A stretch of 64,000 nt of DNA from positions 62,001-126,000 of the forward strand of contig CAVQRN010000002.1 in NCBI GenBank assembly GCA_963715255.1, in the 5' to 3' direction. Of this stretch, positions 42,310-51,565 are shown piece after piece (position 1 is the stretch's first letter; each line of letters begins with the position of its first letter). Both the position numbers and the translations under genes were made by a program. Source of the DNA: JAHEEL01 sp963715255. Lineage in GTDB: Bacteria; Actinomycetota; Acidimicrobiia; Spongiisociales; UBA5794. The notes beneath the pieces are model-generated. The model was not told the DNA's origin. It saw nothing but the letters and a program-made list of their open reading frames with translations, and made no database searches.

Positions 42310-43866
42310 TTAGGCGCTGGGGCGGTATCTGCCGAAGACTTCCACGAGTGCGTTTGAGACCTCGCCAACCGTCGCACCCAGCCGCAGCGCCTCGCGCATT
42401 GGTGGGAGCAAGTTCGTGTCACCGGCAGCAACCGTCCGGACCGTCTGCAGAGCGGCGTCAACTGCCGCGGCGTCACGCTCCGCCCGCAGTCGGTGCAATC
42501 GCCCGACTTGTTCGGCCTCGATTCTGGGATCGACCCGTAGCACATCGTGGCCGCCGGTCTCGTCGATCTGGAATCGATTGACGCCCACGATCACGACATC
42601 ACCGGACCCCACCGCCCGGGCGTATTCATATGCCGCGTTCTCGATCTCACGTTGCTGGAATCCCGATTCGATCCCGGCAACGGCTCCACCCAGGCTGTCG
42701 ATCCGTCCGATGAGATCCATGGCCTCGGCCTCGAGACGATCGGTCAGCGACTCAACAAAGTACGACCCGGCGAGTGGGTCGACCACCGAGGCGACGCCGG
42801 ACTCGTGGCCGAGGATCTGCTGCGTCCTGAGCGCAATCATCACGGCTTCTTCGGTCGGGAGCCCCAACGCCTCGTCATACGAATTCGTGTGCAGCGATTG
42901 GGTTCCTCCGAGGACCGCTGCGAGCGCCTGGTACGCCGTTCGGACCACGTTGTTGAGGGGCTGCTGTGCGGTCAACGTGGACCCGGCGGTCTGTGTATGG
43001 AACCTCATCATCCACGACGATGGAGAGGTGGCACCGACCCGGTCCTTCATGAGCCGGGCCCACATCCGACGGGCTGCCCGAAACTTCGCCGCTTCCTCGA
43101 AGAGATCGTTGTGGGAATTCCAGAAGAACGACAATCGCGGAGCGAAGACGTCGACGTCGAGGCCGGCCCGCATCGCCGCTTCGACGTACGCGAGTCCGTT
43201 CGCGATCGTGAACGCGATCTCCTGAGCGGCGGTCGATCCTGCTTCGCGGATGTGATATCCGCTGATCGAGATCGTGTTCCAATTCGGAAGCTCCTCCGCG
43301 CAGTACGAGAACACGTCGGTGACCAGCCGCATCGAAGGCGCCGTCGGATAGATGTACGTACCGCGAGCGATGTACTCCTTCAGGATGTCGTTCTGGATCG
43401 TTCCGCGCACACGATCGGGTGCAACCCCCTGCTCTTCGGCAACGAGTTGATAGAGCAACAGGAGAATCGGCGCCGTCGAATTGATCGTCATCGAGGTGGT
43501 GATGTCGCCGAGGGGGATCCGATCGAACAGCGCCCGCATGTCAACGATCGAGTCGATCGCGACCCCAACCTTGCCGACCTCTCCTGCGGCCATCTCATCG
43601 TCAGAATCGAGCCCCATCTGCGTGGGGAGATCAAACGCAACCGAGAGTCCAGTCTGCCCCGCTTGGAGGAGTCTCCTGAATCGTTCGTTGGTCGACCTCG
43701 CGTCGCCGAAGCCGGCGTACTGGCGCATGGTCCACAAGCGCCGTGTGTACATCGACGGATAGGGGCCGCGGGTGTACGGGTAGGACCCGGGGGATCCGAG
43801 CTCCTCGTCGGGATCCCAGTCGCGCACATCGTCCGGGCCGTACTGTGTTTGGTTGGAGTCGTTCAT
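42310..43866 (-). CDS. Acyl-CoA mutase large subunit (methylmalonyl-CoA mutase family)
   Basis: 518 residues: the substrate-binding TIM-barrel part only. There is no cobalamin-binding C-terminal domain, so a separate small subunit is needed. Seen: PYTRGPYPSMYTRRLWTMRQ, GLSVAFDLPTQMGLDSDDE, TTSMTINSTAP, GTIQNDILKEYIARGTYIYP, ISISGYHIREAGSTA, LRFHTQTAGSTLTAQQP and GGTQSLHTNSYDEALGLP. Together with the carboxylase it suggests propionyl-CoA to succinyl-CoA conversion; related mutases (isobutyryl-, ethylmalonyl-CoA) are possible. Divergent from the PBP gene. Confidence 0.9.
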   Translation of the reverse strand: MNDSNQTQYGPDDVRDWDPDEELGSPGSYPYTRGPYPSMYTRRLWTMRQYAGFGDARSTNERFRRLLQAGQTGLSVAFDLPTQMGLDSDDEMAAGEVGKVGVAIDSIVDMRALFDRIPLGDITTSMTINSTAPILLLLYQLVAEEQGVAPDRVRGTIQNDILKEYIARGTYIYPTAPSMRLVTDVFSYCAEELPNWNTISISGYHIREAGSTAAQEIAFTIANGLAYVEAAMRAGLDVDVFAPRLSFFWNSHNDLFEEAAKFRAARRMWARLMKDRVGATSPSSWMMRFHTQTAGSTLTAQQPLNNVVRTAYQALAAVLGGTQSLHTNSYDEALGLPTEEAVMIALRTQQILGHESGVASVVDPLAGSYFVESLTDRLEAEAMDLIGRIDSLGGAVAGIESGFQQREIENAAYEYARAVGSGDVVIVGVNRFQIDETGGHDVLRVDPRIEAEQVGRLHRLRAERDAAAVDAALQTVRTVAAGDTNLLPPMREALRLGATVGEVSNALVEVFGRYRPSA

Positions 43867-43969
43867 GGGTGTGGGGGTCCGGGGTCTATCGAGGCGCTGT
43901 TCCTATGCTTTTGACAGGTTCGATGCTACCTGCGGGAACTCGATCGCAAACGGAAGCGTGGAGTACACG

Positions 43970-46468
43970 ATGGATCCGAACATCCATGAAGCCCACCGGC
44001 TCGACCGGCGGCGCCGGCGTTTGCCGGGGCTGATCCTGCTCGCGGTTATCGCTACCGTCGGGGCCGGCTGGCTGGGCCTGTTTGGGTTCCTGGGCTCGAA
44101 TGCGGCGCTCGGAACCGTGGAAGACCTCGAGGATCAGTACTTCTGCGACGTCACGGCCATGGATCTCTCCTTCCCCGACGTCTCTCGTCTGTCGAGTGTG
44201 ACCACCGCCGACGGTGTCGAACTTGGGAAGTTGTCAGAACGCAACAGCCAACCCGTCCTGCTCGCCGAGGTACCGGACCTGGTGATCGGAGCCCTCCTCT
44301 CAGCGGAGGACGAAGACTTCTACGAACATGAGGGGGTTGACTTCAAGGCCATCGTGAGAGCAGCGATCGGCGGTGGCGAGACCGGCGCCTCGACGATCAC
44401 CCAGCAGGTCGTCAAACAGAACTACCTCACCGCCGACCGAACGCTCGAGCGGAAGATCTGCGAGGCCCAGGTTGCCGCCGAACTCGAACTCCTCTACACG
44501 AAGGATCAGGTGCTCGAGTTCTATGCGAACTCGGTGTTCTTCGGTTCGAACGCCTACGGCGTCCAGGCTGCCGCCCAGGAGTATTTCGCCAAGGACCTCG
44601 ACGAGTTGACGCTTGCCGAGGCGGCAACACTCGTGACTCCGATCAGGAACCCCACGTTCTATCACCCGCGACAGAATCCTCAAAACTCGATCGCCGCTCG
44701 GAACCGGACCATCGATCAGATGGTGACCAATGGGCTGGTGACGGCGGAAGAGGGAGCAGCCGCGAAGAGCGCTCCGCTCGGCATCGTCGCGCACTCGGTG
44801 CGTGAGGAGCTGGATCCCCAGGTGATGCTTGCCGTCCGCCAGCAGTTGCTCGATTCCGACGGATACGGGCTCGGAGATACGTACGAGGAACGGAAGCGGG
44901 CGCTCTTCGGCTGCCCGGCCGCAGACACGACGTGTTCGGGCGGCGGTGGCCTCCAGATCGACATCACCATCGACTACGATCTCCAGACCGAAGCAACCCG
45001 GATCCTTCGATCCTGGTTCCGACCCGAGTACAACGGACCGACCGGCGCGATCGCCACCGTTGAGAACGAGACGGGAGCGATACTGGTTATCGCCTCAGGA
45101 GTCGACTACGGCGACGATATCGAAGCCGGGGAACGCCCATACGATCTCGCCACCGGGAGTGCCCGCAACGCCGGATCGGCGTTCAAGCCGTTCACGCTCA
45201 CGGCCGCCCTCGAGAACGGGGATCTCGATGGTCGCCCCGTGACGCTCGCTTCGCTGTGGGACCGGTCGAGTCCCGCCGTCATCGACTGCGGATACCCGTG
45301 TTCCGCTGACGGGAATACGTGGACGGTCGAGAACGCAGGGGGCAATGCGGGCCACGATCTTCAGTCGCTCGAGTCTGCGACCTACAACTCGACGAACACG
45401 GTCTACGCACGGCTCATCGATGCGATCGGGCCCACGGTAGTCGTCGATACGGCCAGACGACTCGGAATCACCTCGCAGTATCTCAAACCGTTCCATGCGA
45501 TCACGCTCGGTGCCGCGTCGGTCAGCCCGCTGGAGATGGCATCGGCGTATTCGACCATCGCCAACTACGGGAATCGAGTGGAGCCGTACCTCGTGAAGCG
45601 CATCACCGACGCGACCGGCAACGTGATCTACGAACACGAAGTCCGGCCGGAACGCGTCCTCTCTCGTTCGATCGGCTCCGTCGTCGTGAGCACGCTCGAG
45701 AAAGTTGTCTCCCAGGGCACCGGTCAGCGCGCCAACATCGGCCGCCCGCAGGCAGGGAAGACCGGGACCGCGACCGACTACACCGACGTATGGTTCGCAG
45801 GCTTCATCCCGCAACTCACGACGACGGTTTGGGTCGGATACCCGGATCGTCCGCTCCCGATGGAACGGTTCACGGTCTGGAACGACGTGGAAGGCTCGGA
45901 ACAGGCCATCCAGCGTGCCTACGGCGGCACCGTCGCTGCCCCCGTCTGGCAACAGTTCATGGAGTACGCCACACGTGATCTCCCGGTGTTGGACTTCGCC
46001 GAAGAACCGGTCGGGGCCGACGTCTACCGGATCGTGCCGAGAACCGTGGTCCCCGATCTCGCCGGGATGAACGACGAGGAAATGGCCGACGCGGTCTACG
46101 GGGCGGGGCTCCGTCTCGACCGGGTTGAGGTTGCTTCTTCCGAGCCGGAAGGACAGATCCAAGGCATCTCCCCGCGAGCCGGAACCTCGGTTCAGCAGGG
46201 TTCGACGGTGAGCGTCCTCGTGTCAACCGGGATTCCCGAATCGATCCTCGCCCCCAATCTCGTCGGCCTCCCGCTGAGCGGTGTCACTTCGGCACTCCAG
46301 AAGTTCAGCGAGGACACCGGCGTCAGGCTCAACTGGGTGGTCGAACATCTCACCGTCAGCGATGCCAGCCAGTGGGGCATCGTGATCAGGACCGAACCCT
46401 CCCCCGGTTCAGTCATCACCAATGGGCAGACGATCAAGGTGATCGTCGGCAGGGAGTCGAGTTCCTAG
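43970..46468 (+). CDS. Bifunctional penicillin-binding protein 1A-type with PASTA domains
   Basis: 832 residues from ATG 43970, where GTGGAG is a reasonable RBS; the upstream frame is shadow. Cytoplasmic basic N terminus, one membrane helix (LILLAVIATVGAGWLGLFGF), GT51 glycosyltransferase (SAEDEDFYEHEGVD, GASTITQQVVKQN, EFYANSVFFG) and transpeptidase with GSAFKPF (SxxK), TYNSTNTVY (SxN) and AGKTGTA (KTG). Two C-terminal PASTA repeats (VPDLAGMNDEEMADAV..., APNLVGLPLSGVTSAL...). Polymerises and cross-links peptidoglycan outside the membrane. Confidence 0.93.
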   Translation: MDPNIHEAHRLDRRRRRLPGLILLAVIATVGAGWLGLFGFLGSNAALGTVEDLEDQYFCDVTAMDLSFPDVSRLSSVTTADGVELGKLSERNSQPVLLAEVPDLVIGALLSAEDEDFYEHEGVDFKAIVRAAIGGGETGASTITQQVVKQNYLTADRTLERKICEAQVAAELELLYTKDQVLEFYANSVFFGSNAYGVQAAAQEYFAKDLDELTLAEAATLVTPIRNPTFYHPRQNPQNSIAARNRTIDQMVTNGLVTAEEGAAAKSAPLGIVAHSVREELDPQVMLAVRQQLLDSDGYGLGDTYEERKRALFGCPAADTTCSGGGGLQIDITIDYDLQTEATRILRSWFRPEYNGPTGAIATVENETGAILVIASGVDYGDDIEAGERPYDLATGSARNAGSAFKPFTLTAALENGDLDGRPVTLASLWDRSSPAVIDCGYPCSADGNTWTVENAGGNAGHDLQSLESATYNSTNTVYARLIDAIGPTVVVDTARRLGITSQYLKPFHAITLGAASVSPLEMASAYSTIANYGNRVEPYLVKRITDATGNVIYEHEVRPERVLSRSIGSVVVSTLEKVVSQGTGQRANIGRPQAGKTGTATDYTDVWFAGFIPQLTTTVWVGYPDRPLPMERFTVWNDVEGSEQAIQRAYGGTVAAPVWQQFMEYATRDLPVLDFAEEPVGADVYRIVPRTVVPDLAGMNDEEMADAVYGAGLRLDRVEVASSEPEGQIQGISPRAGTSVQQGSTVSVLVSTGIPESILAPNLVGLPLSGVTSALQKFSEDTGVRLNWVVEHLTVSDASQWGIVIRTEPSPGSVITNGQTIKVIVGRESSS

Positions 46469-46506
46469 GCTCGCCCGTTCCTAGCCTCTCACGGCCGGTA
46501 GCCTCG

Positions 46507-48280
46507 ATGAACATGGCTGAAACGCCCCTGAACAGACTCTGGAAGCACGCACAGCCGTATCGCGGTCGCGTCGTGACCGCCACCCTCTGGTCGTTCCTCA
46601 ACAAGGCGATGGACATCGCTCCGCCATTTCTCATCGGGATGGCCATCGACGTCGTCGTGCGCCAGGAGGACTCGTTCCTCGCTTCGTTGGGTATCGCCGA
46701 CCCACGCACGCAATTGGTCGTGCTCGCCGCCATCACGTTCGTCGTGTGGGCCCTCGAATCGCTCTTCGAATATCTCCAAGGGGTAGCGTGGCGAAACCTC
46801 GCCCAGACGATTCAGCACGACTTACGCGTCGATACGTATACGCACATGCAAGACCTCGAGCTCGCCTTCTTCGAAGACCGCCGATCAGGTGACCTCATGG
46901 CAGTTCTCAACGACGATGTGAACCAACTCGAACGGTTCCTCGACATCGGTGCCAACGAGGTCATCCAGATGTTCACCACGGTGGTCCTGATCGGAGCATC
47001 GTTCTTCATCATCGCCCCATCGGTCGCCTGGCTCGCGTTCCTCTCCCGTTCCGGTCATCATCTGGGGTTCGTTCCGATTCCAGCGACGGATCGAGCCTCG
47101 ATATGAAGTGGTGAGAGAGCAGGCAGCGGCGATCAATTCACTGCTCTCCAACAACGTGGGCGGCATCGCCACGATCAAAGCGTTCACCGCCGAACGCCGG
47201 GAGGTAGAACGGATCACCGAAGAGAGCGACCGATATCGCGCGGCGAACGCGGCAGCCATCACCCTGTCGTCCGCGTTCTCGCCGCTCATTCGGGTAGCGA
47301 TCCTCGTCGGATTCACGGCGACGCTGATCTGGGGCGGTTTCCTCGTCCTCGACGGGGCGCTCAGTGTGGGGCTGTATTCAGTGATGGTGTTCCTCACCCA
47401 GCGCCTCCTCTGGCCACTCACCCGTCTGGGGCAGACGTTCGATCTGTACCAACGTGCGATGGCCTCGTCGAAGCGGATCTTCGGAGTGCTCGACACCGAA
47501 CCGCGTCTTGTCGACGGTTCCGATGAGCCCGGGCCGCTTGTCGGATCACTGGGATTGCACTCGGTCGAGTTCTCGTACGACGATGGTTATCCCGTGCTCA
47601 CCGATGTCACGATCGATATCCCTGCTGGTCAGACCACCGCGTTCGTCGGCCCGACCGGATCGGGCAAGACCACACTCATCAAGCTGTTGCTCCGGTTCTA
47701 CGACCCCGGTATCGGATCGGTCACGCTCGATGGCGTCGATCTGCGAACGCTCCGCCGATTCGACGTTCGCCGAGCCATGGCACTCGTCTCCCAGGACGTG
47801 TTTCTCTTCCACGGGTCGGTTGCAGAGAACATCGCATACGGAAAGCCCGAAGCGACGGCCTTCGAGATTCGAGAGGCTGCCCAAACGGCGGAAGCCCATG
47901 ACTTCATCGAATCTCTCCCCCTCGGCTACGACACGATCGTCGGCGAGCGAGGCCAGAAGCTGTCGGGTGGCCAACGGCAGCGCCTCTCGATCGCGCGGGC
48001 ATTGGTCACTGGATCCCCGATCCTCCTCCTGGATGAAGCAACATCAGCGGTCGACAACGAGACGGAAGCCGCCATCCAGCGATCGCTCGGAAAGGTCGCT
48101 CACGATCGAACCGTCGTGGTGATCGCACATCGTCTCTCCACCATCCGTCACGCCGACCGAATCTACGTGGTGGGCGCCGGGACCATCGTGGAATCGGGAA
48201 CACACGACGAACTGGTCGATCACCCGGGAATCTACCGGTCGTTGTGGGACGTCCAGACCGGTTCGGCCGTCGGCGTCTGA
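46507..48280 (+). pseudogene. ABC exporter (permease-ATPase fusion), one-base frameshift
   Basis: From ATG 46507 the N-terminal membrane domain reads to PSVAWLAFL, then the frame breaks. One extra base near 47044 explains it: from 47045 the other frame continues PVPVIIWGSFRFQRRIEPRY and on to the stop at 48280. Corrected length is about 590 residues, normal for a B-type half-exporter. ATPase motifs are intact: GPTGSGKTTL, LSGGQRQRLSIARAL, ILLLDEATSAVDNE. Substrate unknown. A start near 47108 could give a truncated ATPase half but lacks an RBS. Either an assembly indel or real inactivation. Confidence 0.82.
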
Positions 48281-48311
48281 TCCAAACGTTTCGCGCTCTC
48301 GTTGATCCCTC

Positions 48312-48340
48312 TTGACGCTACCTGTGGTTATTTGATATTT
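48312..48340 (+). promoter_or_regulatory. Candidate promoter, leaderless start at 48348
   Basis: TTGACG (48312-48317) and ATATTT (48335-48340) with 17-nt spacing, in a locally AT-rich patch, 7 nt before an ATG. The strongest -35/-10 pair in the window. Confidence 0.5.
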
Positions 48341-48347
48341 CTTGCGT

Positions 48348-48818
48348 ATGACACTTTCAGTCACGGCGACGTCCGGAGGAGTTCCTCGAAACAGTGTTCG
48401 TCCTCCCACCGGTTCCGGGAACCTCGCGCCCCCTCCGGGCGCCGCCGTTCATCCCTCCGATCCCGTTCGCGCAACCGTTGCTCGACGCCTTGAGATACAA
48501 CCCATCGTCTGGGAAGGGACGCCGGCGGGATTCCCATCTCATCACCCATACGTCCGGAAGTTCTGGACTGCAGCGATCGGTCCGGGAGCGGTCGCAGACC
48601 TGATGCGTCTCGCCGTCGCCGCACAACGCGGCCGCTCCCTCCCCCTTCCAACAAACGTCTCGCTTCTCTCGAGGGAGGGTCTCGTCTCCTGGAGCCGGGG
48701 GCAACTCCTCACCGGGATCTCGATTCCCCCACTCCCTGACCGACACATCCGCCAGATGTCTCCGTCGCTGCGCAGAGAGCACCGCCGGGCGGTCGTCGAC
48801 TTGCCAACTGCACCCTGA
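48348..48818 (+). CDS. Hypothetical protein, 156 residues
   Basis: Not recognised. A Pro-rich N terminus (~40 residues) is followed by a compact region with RLEIQPIVWEGTPAGFPSHH, YVRKFWTAAIGPGAVADLMR and LSREGLVSWSRGQLLTGISI, then MSPSLRREHRRA. The YVRxFWTAxIGPGAVADL segment looks helical and could be a small DNA-binding or regulatory domain, but that is a guess. A good promoter precedes it. The next gene (sirtuin) starts 17 nt later. Confidence 0.6.
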   Translation: MTLSVTATSGGVPRNSVRPPTGSGNLAPPPGAAVHPSDPVRATVARRLEIQPIVWEGTPAGFPSHHPYVRKFWTAAIGPGAVADLMRLAVAAQRGRSLPLPTNVSLLSREGLVSWSRGQLLTGISIPPLPDRHIRQMSPSLRREHRRAVVDLPTAP

Positions 48819-48835
48819 GGTTGGAAACTACGGTC

Positions 48836-49591
48836 GTGATCGACGAAGCCGTGGAGACACTCGCTGGACGGAAGCGAATCCTCGTATTCACCGGCGCCGG
48901 GATCTCGACGGAGTCGGGTATTCCGGACTTTCGGGGACCCCAGGGAATCTGGAAGCAATTCGATCCTTCCGACTACACCTACGATCGCTACATCGACGAT
49001 CCGGGGTTTCGAAGGGAGTCGTGGGGCAAGCGATTCCGTTCCCCGTACCTCGGAGCGGACCCGAACGACGCACACCGCGCGGTAACCCGGCTGTGGAATG
49101 CTGGGCGTTTGATCGGATGCGTGACGCAGAACATCGACGGCCTTCACGCTGCAGCCGGCCTCGTTCCCGAGGCACTCGTCGAGATGCACGGGACTGCGAA
49201 TCGGATCCACTGCATCTCCTGCGGTGACGAACCCGAGTTCGATGAGATTGAACGGCGATGGGAATCCGGCGAAGCTGATCCGGCGTGCCGGCGCTGTGAG
49301 GGGATTCTGAAGACCACGATCGTCTACTTCGGCGAAAGCCTGCCACTCGACGCAACGACGCGGGCATGGCACATGGCGGAGCAAGCCGACGCGGTGCTCG
49401 TCGTCGGTTCATCACTGTCCGTCTACCCGGCGGCATTCGTTCCACTCGACGTGGTAGATCGCGGCAATCCGATGGTCATCATCAACCGTGGCGAGACCGA
49501 TCATGATTTCCGGGCCACCGTGCTCGTGGACGGCGCTGCGGGCGAAGTTCTCCCCGAGCTCGTCGATCGTCTCGCCGGCTCCTCCGAGTAG
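48836..49591 (+). CDS. cobB: Sirtuin NAD-dependent protein deacylase (CobB-like)
   Basis: 251 residues from GTG 48836; TTG 48821 is possible. NAD-binding GAGISTESGIPDFRGPQGIW, TQNIDGLHAAAG, catalytic His in EMHGTANRIHC, four-Cys zinc site (CISC, CRRC), VGSSLSVYPAA and IINRGETDHD. Removes acyl groups from lysines. CoA-dependent enzymes nearby are plausible targets, but this is only association. Confidence 0.92.
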   Translation: MIDEAVETLAGRKRILVFTGAGISTESGIPDFRGPQGIWKQFDPSDYTYDRYIDDPGFRRESWGKRFRSPYLGADPNDAHRAVTRLWNAGRLIGCVTQNIDGLHAAAGLVPEALVEMHGTANRIHCISCGDEPEFDEIERRWESGEADPACRRCEGILKTTIVYFGESLPLDATTRAWHMAEQADAVLVVGSSLSVYPAAFVPLDVVDRGNPMVIINRGETDHDFRATVLVDGAAGEVLPELVDRLAGSSE

Positions 49592-49601
49592 CCTCACCGC
49601 C

Positions 49602-50659
49602 ATGAACAAATCGGCCTCTGAAATCACGCCGGACGATGTCGTTCTCGACTCGTTCGTCGCGATCGTCGACCTACCGCGCGGACGATCACCCCAGCCACGA
49701 GATCGCCGGTTCGATTCGGGTCGATCGCATGGATCTGAATCGGATCGAGGGACTGACCCCCTCCCCCGACTCCCCGATCCTGCTCTACTGCGGCATCGGG
49801 GAGGTTTCGCGAATCGCCGCTCGGTCTCTGTCGGAGCGCGGCTACACCGGCGTCGTATCGCTCCTCGGGGGCTTCCGCCGCTGGCGATCCGAAGAGCGGC
49901 CAGTCGTCGCCGTCGTCGACCGTGCACCGGATCGCTACGAACGCCACATCAGGCTCGCGGGACTCGGACCGGATGGCCACGGCAAGGATTCGCGCTGCCC
50001 GCATCATGGTTGTCGGTGCGGGAGGACTCGGTTCCCCGGTGATCCAGTACCTCGCAGGCGCGGGGGTCGGAGTGATCGGGATCGTCGATGGGGATCGGGT
50101 CGACGCAACAAACCTGCAGCGCCAGGTGCTCTTCGATGAGGCCGCCGTCGGTGTGCGAAAGGTCGATGCCGCACTGGCGAAGGTACGGTCTCTCAACTCC
50201 GACGTGACGGTCGTTCCGATCGCAACTTGGCTCGACGGAGGCAACGCCGGCGGCCTCGTGGACGAGTACGACATCGTGGTGGACGCGTCCGACAACTTCG
50301 CCACCCGTCTCGCCGTCAACGACGCTGCTGCCGGTGCCGGCATCCCGTTCATTCACGGTGCCGCGATCCGATGGGAGGGGCTAGTGGCGGCATTCGAACC
50401 GCAGGTCGGCCCCTGCTATCGATGCCTGTTCCCGGAGATGCCGGGGAATGAAACGACATGCAGCGACGTGGGCGTACTTGGAGCGGTGACCGGCGTCATC
50501 GGGTCGCTGATGGCCGTCGAAACGATCAAACACATCATCGGTTCACCGGATCGACTCATCGATCGCCTCATCACCTACGACGCCCGTTCGACGAGCTTCG
50601 ACTCGTTGAAGATCAACCGAGCAACGCGTTGCCCGATCGGACACCGCAACGGGTGCTGA
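49602..50659 (+). pseudogene. Rhodanese-ThiF (MoeB/ThiF-like) protein, two single-base frameshifts
   Basis: Three overlapping frames form one protein. Frame 1 from ATG 49602 gives DDVVLDSFVAIVD. After about 49671 the next frame gives a rhodanese domain: YRADDHPSHEIAGSIRVDRM, then ILLYCGIGEVSRIAARSL with active-site Cys. After about 49978 the third frame gives the ThiF/E1-like domain: ARIMVVGAGGLGSPVIQYLA, DATNLQRQVLF, ASDNFATRLAVND, GPCYRCLFPE. ThiF enzymes adenylate sulfur-carrier proteins, and rhodaneses supply sulfur. Here rhodanese precedes ThiF, the reverse of MOCS3/MoeBR. Corrected length is about 351 residues. Likely molybdopterin or thiamin sulfur transfer. Confidence 0.75.
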
Positions 50660-50731
50660 GAGATCGAGCAGCTAGGGCCGCGGCGTGCTTGTCATCGTCC
50701 GTCCCCCCGTCCCTACGGCCCGAGGGGACCG

Positions 50732-50786
50732 GAGCTGGAAGCTGCAAGCGGCAAGCTGGCAGCTCTGGAAGCGCTGGAAGCTCCGA
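50732..50786. repeat. Imperfect GCTGGAAGCT/GCAAGC repeats
   Basis: The 50660-50790 gap contains GAGCTGGAAGCTGCAAGCGG, CAAGCTGGCAGCT and CTGGAAGCGCTGGAAGCTCC, with overlapping inverted symmetry around AGCT. A similar AAGCAGC run lies after cofE at 35116-35142. Weak and of unknown meaning. Confidence 0.35.
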
Positions 50787-50790
50787 CCTC

Positions 50791-51498
50791 TCAGTCAGGC
50801 AGGGGAAGGTGCAACGCTGCGCCGACCCTCATGATTGGCGCCACCGGTTCGGGGGTCGGGGACGGGGACGGGGACGGAGTCGGAGTCGGGGCTGCAGTGC
50901 TTGCCTTGACCGCCTGGGTGACCGGCGCGGGGGCAACCGTTGTGGTGGGCGCCGCCTCAGGTGCTGGAGCCGTCGTCGTGGTCGGAGCGGGAGCGGGTGC
51001 GGGAGCCGGTGCCACCGTCGGCGGCGGGAGTGGAGCGGTCGTCGTCGTGGTCGTCGGTGCCGGAGCAGCCTTGCGCATGAAGATGACGGTCACCCAGAGC
51101 TGACCACTGTCGCTCTGGGATACACCGATTCCGACGTAGTTGTAGTTGCCGAGGATGTTGCGACGGTGACCGGCCGAAGCCATGAACGCGGCGTGGAGGC
51201 TATCGACCGACGGACCGGCACCGACGTTCTCCGCCAGAGCCTCCCAACCGGTAGCAACGGCGCTCAAAGGACTCGTGTGATAGATATCACCTGCGGCCAT
51301 CATCTGAGCGCTGTGAGCGCTTGCATCTGGGACCAGGTCCGAGTGGACACTCACCGGCGGCAACCCGGCAGCAGATCGTGAAGCGTTGATCTTCGAAAGG
51401 AACGCACCTTCGGTGCCTGCTTGCGCAGGAAGAGCAAGACCGACCGTCATCAGCACGAGGGCAACGACGATGATTGAGATCTTGCGAGCGGTGTGCAT
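50791..51498 (-). CDS. Secreted CAP (SCP/PR1)-domain protein with Pro/Thr/Ala-rich tail
   Basis: 235 residues from ATG 51498, with GGGAGG seven nt upstream. Signal peptide (KISIIVVALVLMTVGLALPAQA) followed by a CAP domain: FLSKINASRSAAGLPPV, ASAHSAQMMAAGDIYH, AENVGAGPSV, GHRRNILGNYNYVGIG, ending near residue 146. The last ~90 residues are low-complexity Pro, Ala and Thr, probably a wall-spanning stalk. Bacterial CAP proteins have little-known functions. Confidence 0.88.
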   Translation of the reverse strand: MHTARKISIIVVALVLMTVGLALPAQAGTEGAFLSKINASRSAAGLPPVSVHSDLVPDASAHSAQMMAAGDIYHTSPLSAVATGWEALAENVGAGPSVDSLHAAFMASAGHRRNILGNYNYVGIGVSQSDSGQLWVTVIFMRKAAPAPTTTTTTAPLPPPTVAPAPAPAPAPTTTTAPAPEAAPTTTVAPAPVTQAVKASTAAPTPTPSPSPSPTPEPVAPIMRVGAALHLPLPD

Positions 51499-51565
51499 GG
51501 ATCCTCCCGAACACGCAGAGCATTTGATTTGGCACTCTGTGTATCGGAAGGACCGTCGGCGTGCT

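Noticed and set aside
47108..48280. Separate stand-alone ABC ATPase gene
   Set aside because: The membrane domain continues across the break at 47044 when one base is removed, so it is one frameshifted gene.
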